A stretch of 23,892 nucleotides of DNA from positions 1-23,892 of the forward strand of contig JBKHDT010000035.1 in assembly GCA_046541195.1 (NCBI GenBank), read 5' to 3'. The first letter of the stretch is position 1. Each line of letters begins with the position of its first letter. A program made the translations under genes and the position numbers. The DNA comes from JBKHDT01 sp046541195. Its GTDB lineage: Bacteria > Pseudomonadota > Gammaproteobacteria > Halothiobacillales > Halothiobacillaceae. Positions 20,429 to 23,892 of this stretch are shown piece after piece. The notes under the pieces are model-generated. The model did no database searches, was not told the origin of the DNA, and saw only the letters and a list, made by a program, of their open reading frames with translations.

Positions 20429-20915
20429 CGGCCAGCTCGGCGAGTATCGTCACCGCCGCCTCGATGGTCGCCAGGCGGACTTGCCTCCGGTCACCCGGCA
20501 GGTGCAGGCAACAGGACTGCGGTCTTTCGCTGCGCCAGCCGTAACCGATCCAGACGGTTCCCACCGGCTTTTCCGGACTGCCGCCGCCGGGTCCGGCCAC
20601 CCCGCTGATCGCAATGGCCACGTCCGACCGGGAATGAGCCAGGGCCCCGGAAACCATGGCCTCGACGCAGGGCCCGCTGACCGCGCCGTGACTGGACAGA
20701 ATGGTCGCGGGCACGCCCAGCGCCTCCTGCTTCGAGGCGTTGGAATAGGTGACAAAGCCGCGCTCGAACCAGCGGGAACTGCCCGGCACCTCGGTCAACA
20801 GATAGGCGAGGCCACCGCCCGTGCAGGACTCCGCCGTCACCACGCGCGCCCCGCTTGCCGCAAGCGCCTCGCCCAGCTGTTCAGCGGCCTCGATCAATCG
20901 CGCATCAAAAGCCAT
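20415..20915 (-). CDS. pncC: Nicotinamide-nucleotide amidase (CinA C-terminal type)
   Basis: A 166-residue stand-alone CinA C-terminal domain enzyme that deamidates NMN to nicotinate mononucleotide, recycling NAD. The motif AESCTGGG contains the nucleophile serine (about S30). VTYSNASKQ supplies the conserved tyrosine and lysine (about Y57 and K62), and SGVAGPGGGSPEKPVGTVW is the family signature. The ATG at 20915 is chosen because GGAG lies 6 nt upstream; an in-frame TTG at 20927 overlaps that site and is unlikely. recA commonly follows pncC in related bacteria but not here, where thpR and ampD follow instead. Confidence 0.95.
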   Translation of the reverse strand: MAFDARLIEAAEQLGEALAASGARVVTAESCTGGGLAYLLTEVPGSSRWFERGFVTYSNASKQEALGVPATILSSHGAVSGPCVEAMVSGALAHSRSDVAIAISGVAGPGGGSPEKPVGTVWIGYGWRSERPQSCCLHLPGDRRQVRLATIEAAVTILAELADAGV

Positions 20916-20990
20916 TCGCCACTCCAAAACCGTGCAGTCGAGGCGGGCGGTTACGATTTACCCCTGCCGACCCCGCGTCCGCGAACACCA

Positions 20991-21021
20991 AGTATCGCAC
21001 GACGCGCGGCACATCGGACAA
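20991..21021 (-). promoter_or_regulatory. pncC: Candidate extended -10 promoter for the pncC operon
   Basis: On the minus strand TGC followed by GATACT (20996-20991) resembles an extended -10 element. TTGTCC (21021-21016) lies 19 nt upstream as a moderate -35. The leader to the pncC ATG would be about 70 nt. It is the best candidate in the gap, but the spacer is long. Confidence 0.35.
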
Positions 21022-21237
21022 GACGCACGCCGCACCGTGTTAGCGTTTGCGTGTTGCCAGAGGCGCGCCCAGGGCACGGACCCGGCCGACGACCGGTGGC
21101 CAGACATTTGGCCCGGGCATTCCCGCGCGGCTGTGCGCCGTTCCGGACCTTTGGCGGCGCTGCCACCGCCCCGGGCGGATCAGTCGTTGCGCAAGAGTCC
21201 ACGGCGGTCGGTTGGCGCAACCCGAACCGCTTGCCGA

Positions 21238-21260
21238 TAAACTGACCCCAATTTTGGACA
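21238..21260. mobile_element. Solo IS3-family-like terminal repeat (putative)
   Basis: The 23-nt sequence starts TAAACTGACCCC and ends TTTTGGACA. Terminal inverted repeats of many IS3-family elements have this general form (TG..CTG.CCCC...TGGACA). No inverted partner and no transposase reading frame are found in the window, so at most this is a remnant end. It coincides with the change from GC-rich to AT-rich sequence. Confidence 0.3.
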
Positions 21261-21395
21261 ACCATTCACCAGATGCACAAATGACGTGACGGCCAATCAG
21301 GAATCTTCCAGGCACACTCCCGTTATGCGCAGGTGTTTCACCCTTGTTTTTTTTAAAGATTATTTAGAATATTCCTTTAATAACTTACAGTTTTT

Positions 21396-21416
21396 TTGAG
21401 CCCTTACGAGGCTCAA
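21396..21416. terminator. Hairpin near the left end of the accessory segment
   Basis: TTGAGCC (21396-21402) and GGCTCAA (21410-21416) form a perfect 7-bp stem with a 7-nt loop. The plus strand is preceded by a T-run and followed by a T/C-rich tail (CCTCTTTCTTTTC). It could terminate rightward readthrough from the core genome before the Fic-remnant gene, or be part of that gene's leader. The U-tract is imperfect. Confidence 0.35.
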
Positions 21417-21430
21417 CCTCTTTCTTTTCT

Positions 21431-21526
21431 CCGGTCGACGACTCAGCAGGCGAACATCTCCTCGACACAATAAGCGAACCACGGCACAACACGGTTAGCG
21501 AAATACATCACAGCTAAATTAGCGAA
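21431..21526 (+). repeat. Four degenerate 24-bp tandem repeats ending at the start codon
   Basis: GCGAA occurs at 21450, 21474, 21498 and 21522, exactly 24 nt apart each time. The last copies extend to TTAGCGAA, and other columns are conserved (C at unit positions 9 and 12). The final GCGAA shares its last A with the ATG of the AbiEi-like/Fic remnant. The last unit also contains the inverted repeat GCTAA-A-TTAGC. Antitoxins of the AbiEi group control their own promoters through repeated sites upstream, so an operator array is the favoured reading. No normal ribosome binding site lies before the ATG. Confidence 0.6.
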
Positions 21527-22160
21527 TGTTATTCCCAAAGACCACGGCAAAACCCTCTGAAAAACTGGCCGCATCCCTGCAGGCGCTCCATGAACTGCAA
21601 GCACAAGGCACAGTCGCCATACGCTCTGCCGACCTGTCGCGGACCCATCGAGAGCGCCTGCTCCGCAATGGCTTTCTGCAAGAGGCCCTCAAGGGCTGGT
21701 ATGTCCCTACCCGTCCAGACGTGACAGTTGGAGAAAGCACTGCCTGGTATGCCGCTTTCTGGCCATTCTGCATTGCCCATCTCCAACACCTCAAGGGTAA
21801 CGACTGGTGTCTGTCGCCGGAACAATCCCTGTCAATCCATGCCGAGAACTGGACCGTCCCGCGCCAGCTACTGGTCCGGGCCATCAAGGCGCGCAATAAC
21901 ATCACGGCCTTGCCACATAACATATCGCTACTGGATCTCCGAGCCGCATTGCCGGATAGCAAGGATATCGTGGAAAGATGTTGACCAGTGGAGGTTATCC
22001 CCGGACTGTTTTTCCCTTGCAACAGCGGGATGAATACATGGATGCATTGGAACAAGCCAGCGTAAATCAAAACATCGCGCCCTTCACGGATTTTCTGGCT
22101 CGTCTTGTCAAAGATGGATTGAAGGGAAAGGCCGCTCCCAAATTCCCAATTGCACGATAA
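21526..22160 (+). pseudogene. AbiEi-like/Fic family gene with catalytic core deleted
   Basis: The first frame (21526-21984, 152 residues) carries an AbiEi-antitoxin-like winged-helix region: TVAIRSADLSRTHRERLLRN, then GWYVPTRPD. This region opens a family of roughly 500-residue Fic proteins known to me from memory. That frame stops at TGA 21982-21984. The other frame continues from about 21978 with ASGGYPWTV-like sequence (TSGGYPRTVFPLQQRDEYMD) to TAA at 22158-22160, which matches the extreme C-terminus of the same Fic family. The middle of about 300 residues, including the HPFxDGNGR AMP-transfer motif, is absent, and the two ends are out of frame. An internal deletion near 21975 explains this. 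The N-terminal piece could still be made as a DNA-binding protein; AMP-transferase activity is not possible. Confidence 0.75.
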
Positions 22161-22192
22161 TTTTCCTGCAAAGAAGCCATATAACTCTGTTT

Positions 22193-22205
22193 ATTAACCG
22201 TTAAT
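22193..22205. repeat. Short AT-rich palindrome
   Basis: ATTAAC and GTTAAT are perfect inverted repeats around one C, 33 nt past the end of the Fic remnant and in the gap before the convergent 451-aa gene. It may be a protein-binding site or a chance feature of AT-rich sequence. The rest of the gap (22161-22319) shows nothing recognisable. Confidence 0.3.
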
Positions 22206-22319
22206 TATCTACAGGCCACTTCGACACCCATTGCGCAAAGGAATTCGCAGGTGCGTCTCTGACTGCCCCAATGCCATCATAAAAACAGCGCGTTACCACC
22301 AATACCCATGAGCTGGGCT

Positions 22320-23675
22320 TTAGTCGTTTTCAAGCACGATACTGAAACGCTCTGTTCGTTTACCCGGCAGGCCATCCTTACGAAACCGCCTTCCCCATAC
22401 CGTGAACATGACGCGATCTTCATGGGTGAAGACGTCCATCCCTTCTACCTCGATCCGCGCCAGTCTTTTACCGGCCTCAACCGCCACGATATCCCCCACC
22501 TCGATGCCCAAAATATCCTGGCACAGGCCCATACGTTCACTCTCGAGCTCCTGCTCCCATTTCTCGAGGTCTGCCTCCAACTGCCGCCAGGCCTGTCGGG
22601 CGCCGACAAACGGACCCGTCGCTCCCCGAGAAAACCATAGCCTGTCGAATAGCGCGAGACGTTCGTTCGGCACGGCGCGTTCCATATCATAGGTTGCCTC
22701 CACTAACGCGTCATAGACCGCTTGCGCCTCCTGTAGTGCTTGAAGGCGGTCTGCATAGGGCTTAATTCCTGACCGCTGGATCCTCCCCGGTAACCGCTTG
22801 TCGTCCACGGGGATCAGGTTAATCGGACAAACGTCTCGCAATGGCATCCGAACCGTCTCGAACCGGTCCCGTGACCAGGTATCGTCCATGTCCGCCCGAA
22901 TCCAAACATCATGCGATGACACACACAGCTCGGCCTTGACTCTTGCGAAAGTACCGGGTGAACAAATCGGCTTCACTGACCAGGCGTAATCCAAGGCCGC
23001 CATGTCGGCTGCGGCATAGGCCAGACCGTTGTCACGCGCCAGACGCGCGAGGTGCGCAATACGCCCCAGAAAATCCGGTGTCGCTCTGACGGAGATTGTG
23101 GGACTATCTGCACGAGCGTATCGATCATCTGTCTTGCGACGAAATATCAGCAGCTGCTCCTTCGCGTGTGGCAGCAACTTGCCGACCAGATTACTCAAAC
23201 TGCTAAGCGCGCCATTCATGCTTGACGCAGTCGTCCTGTCGATCAACCATTTCTCATATCGGGTCTGGAGAACGATCAGGATCTGCGCCGCCAGCTCCGG
23301 TGGAATGGAACGGATCCCATCGTAGGCCAACTCACAAGCCTTGGTATCGGCTCCGCTGCCCGCCAACTCATCCAGCGCATATCTGAGAAATTCCAACTGC
23401 AGCTTGGATAGTGGAACCTGGCTTTTGGACTTCACCTGTTTCCGCAGGCGTCCTTCAATTTCCGTGCGGTACGCTGGAAGCGGCGGCTTCCTTGGCGTCT
23501 TTCCCGATGCCACCCTGGCCCAATACCCCCTGGGTGGCTTTGGTACCTGCAGTCGTTGACACAGCTTTCCCAAGGCCACATCAGAAATTCCTAACTCGCA
23601 CGCCACCTCTGTGGCAGGGTGTTCCCAAACAAGAGCGAATAGTTCCTCGCGTGACGGCGCCCTATCCTTCAACAA
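22320..23675 (-). CDS. Unrecognised 451-aa protein with N-terminal helix-turn-helix
   Basis: I do not recognise a named family. The N-terminus (about 18-45, HPATEVACELGISDVALGKLC) looks like a helix-turn-helix, followed by a basic-proline stretch with YWARVASGKTPRKPPLP (about 51-67). The middle (about 90-330) is mixed helix and strand without a visible catalytic motif or membrane segment. A charged helix, probably a coiled coil, lies at about 365-385 (QLEADLEKWEQELESE), and the C-terminus is beta-rich (VGDIVAVEAGKRLARIEVEG). The start is TTG at 23673-23675 with GAGGG about 8 nt upstream, since an in-frame TGA lies one codon further up. G+C is visibly lower than in the core genes. Similar proteins occur in integrated islands as far as I recall; a DNA-binding role is inferred. 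Confidence 0.8.
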   Translation of the reverse strand: MLKDRAPSREELFALVWEHPATEVACELGISDVALGKLCQRLQVPKPPRGYWARVASGKTPRKPPLPAYRTEIEGRLRKQVKSKSQVPLSKLQLEFLRYALDELAGSGADTKACELAYDGIRSIPPELAAQILIVLQTRYEKWLIDRTTASSMNGALSSLSNLVGKLLPHAKEQLLIFRRKTDDRYARADSPTISVRATPDFLGRIAHLARLARDNGLAYAAADMAALDYAWSVKPICSPGTFARVKAELCVSSHDVWIRADMDDTWSRDRFETVRMPLRDVCPINLIPVDDKRLPGRIQRSGIKPYADRLQALQEAQAVYDALVEATYDMERAVPNERLALFDRLWFSRGATGPFVGARQAWRQLEADLEKWEQELESERMGLCQDILGIEVGDIVAVEAGKRLARIEVEGMDVFTHEDRVMFTVWGRRFRKDGLPGKRTERFSIVLEND

Positions 23676-23678
23676 ATC

Positions 23679-23892
23679 TCATCCCTCGGCATCAAGCTGT
23701 TTATCGTCCTCAGCCAGTCGGTCTCGTCGCCGCTGTGCGGCAGGACAGATACCCTGCCGACGCATGACCTTATCGTCCTGGAGCCGCGCTCGAGCCTCCG
23801 CCAGCATGCCCTCAGGATAGTTTCTAATCTTGACCTAAACCAGCTTGCCGGTCTCGGGGCTGGTGTAGCGGTAGAAGAACGTCTTGACGCCC
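23679..23892 (-). pseudogene. Tyrosine recombinase (integrase) N-terminal fragment with internal stop
   Basis: The minus strand entering from the right edge reads GVKTFFYRYTSPETGKLV, a TAG codon (23837-23835), then VKIRNYPEGMLAEARARLQ and a charged tail to TGA at 23681-23679. This is the arm-type DNA-binding domain of phage or island integrases (DUF4102-like: FxYRYxxxxTGKxxxxxxGxYPxxxLAEARA). The TAG stands where such proteins usually have glutamine (CAG). The catalytic domain with the R-H-R-Y residues is missing at this end, so the fragment is inactive. It is in the same frame as the 451-aa gene, separated from it by TGA and a single codon. It may continue beyond the window at its 5' end. 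Confidence 0.75.

Larger units (their letters stand above)
20916..21525. other. Gap between core genome and accessory segment
   Basis: This 610-nt stretch has no supported gene. The part to about 21240 is GC-rich like the rest of the chromosome and holds the candidate pncC promoter. From about 21240 the sequence becomes AT-rich, with long T-runs near 21347-21354 and 21391-21397. The IS-end-like sequence, hairpin and tandem repeats listed separately fall here. Short open frames on both strands look accidental. Confidence 0.6.

Noticed and set aside
20951..21265. Minus-strand 104-codon frame upstream of pncC
   Set aside because: It spans the composition border and the IS-like end, has no ribosome binding site and no family resemblance.
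21431..21526. The 24-bp repeats as a CRISPR array
   Set aside because: Only five to eight bases are conserved per unit, there are no distinct spacers, and no cas genes are nearby.

Overview
The window reads as a piece of a high-GC gammaproteobacterial chromosome with an accessory segment of different composition at its right end. The assignment rests on gene order: nadB divergent from rpoE-rseA-rseB-rseC, a carA-carB-greA cluster preceded by dapB, and ampD-ampE. The species cannot be named from this sequence; a Chromatiales- or Xanthomonadales-like lineage is a guess.

Left part (1-9016): the end of a GGDEF diguanylate cyclase, a convergent SWIM/SNF2 helicase (-), the envelope-stress sigma operon rpoE-rseA-rseB-rseC (-), divergent nadB (+), and a DUF2058 protein (+). 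The nadB frame has no ATG, GTG or TTG at the expected N-terminus. It appears to start at an ATT placed 8 nt after a good ribosome binding site.

Middle part (9254-20915): eleven genes, all on the minus strand. In transcription order they are pncC, thpR, ampD, ampE, a CobC-like histidine phosphatase, dapB, carA, carB, greA, serS and an acyl carrier protein. Several are coupled by ATGA or TGATG overlaps. They cover NAD salvage, RNA-end processing, muropeptide recycling, lysine/diaminopimelate synthesis, carbamoyl phosphate supply, transcript cleavage and tRNA charging. Two probable promoters, a hairpin terminator and a 19-bp palindrome lie in the gaps. The acyl carrier protein resembles those of exosortase/PEP-CTERM systems and is coupled to serS.

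Right part (about 21240-23892): the sequence turns AT-rich and looks like a decayed mobile or defence island. It holds a solo IS-end-like sequence, a hairpin, four degenerate 24-bp tandem repeats ending at a start codon, and the remains of an AbiEi-like/Fic gene whose catalytic core has been deleted. These are followed by an unrecognised 451-aa protein with an N-terminal helix-turn-helix and, at the window edge, an integrase N-terminal fragment broken by a TAG codon. This is the most unusual part of the window. I see degraded parts of known systems here and cannot demonstrate an intact new one. No rRNA, tRNA or CRISPR array was found.
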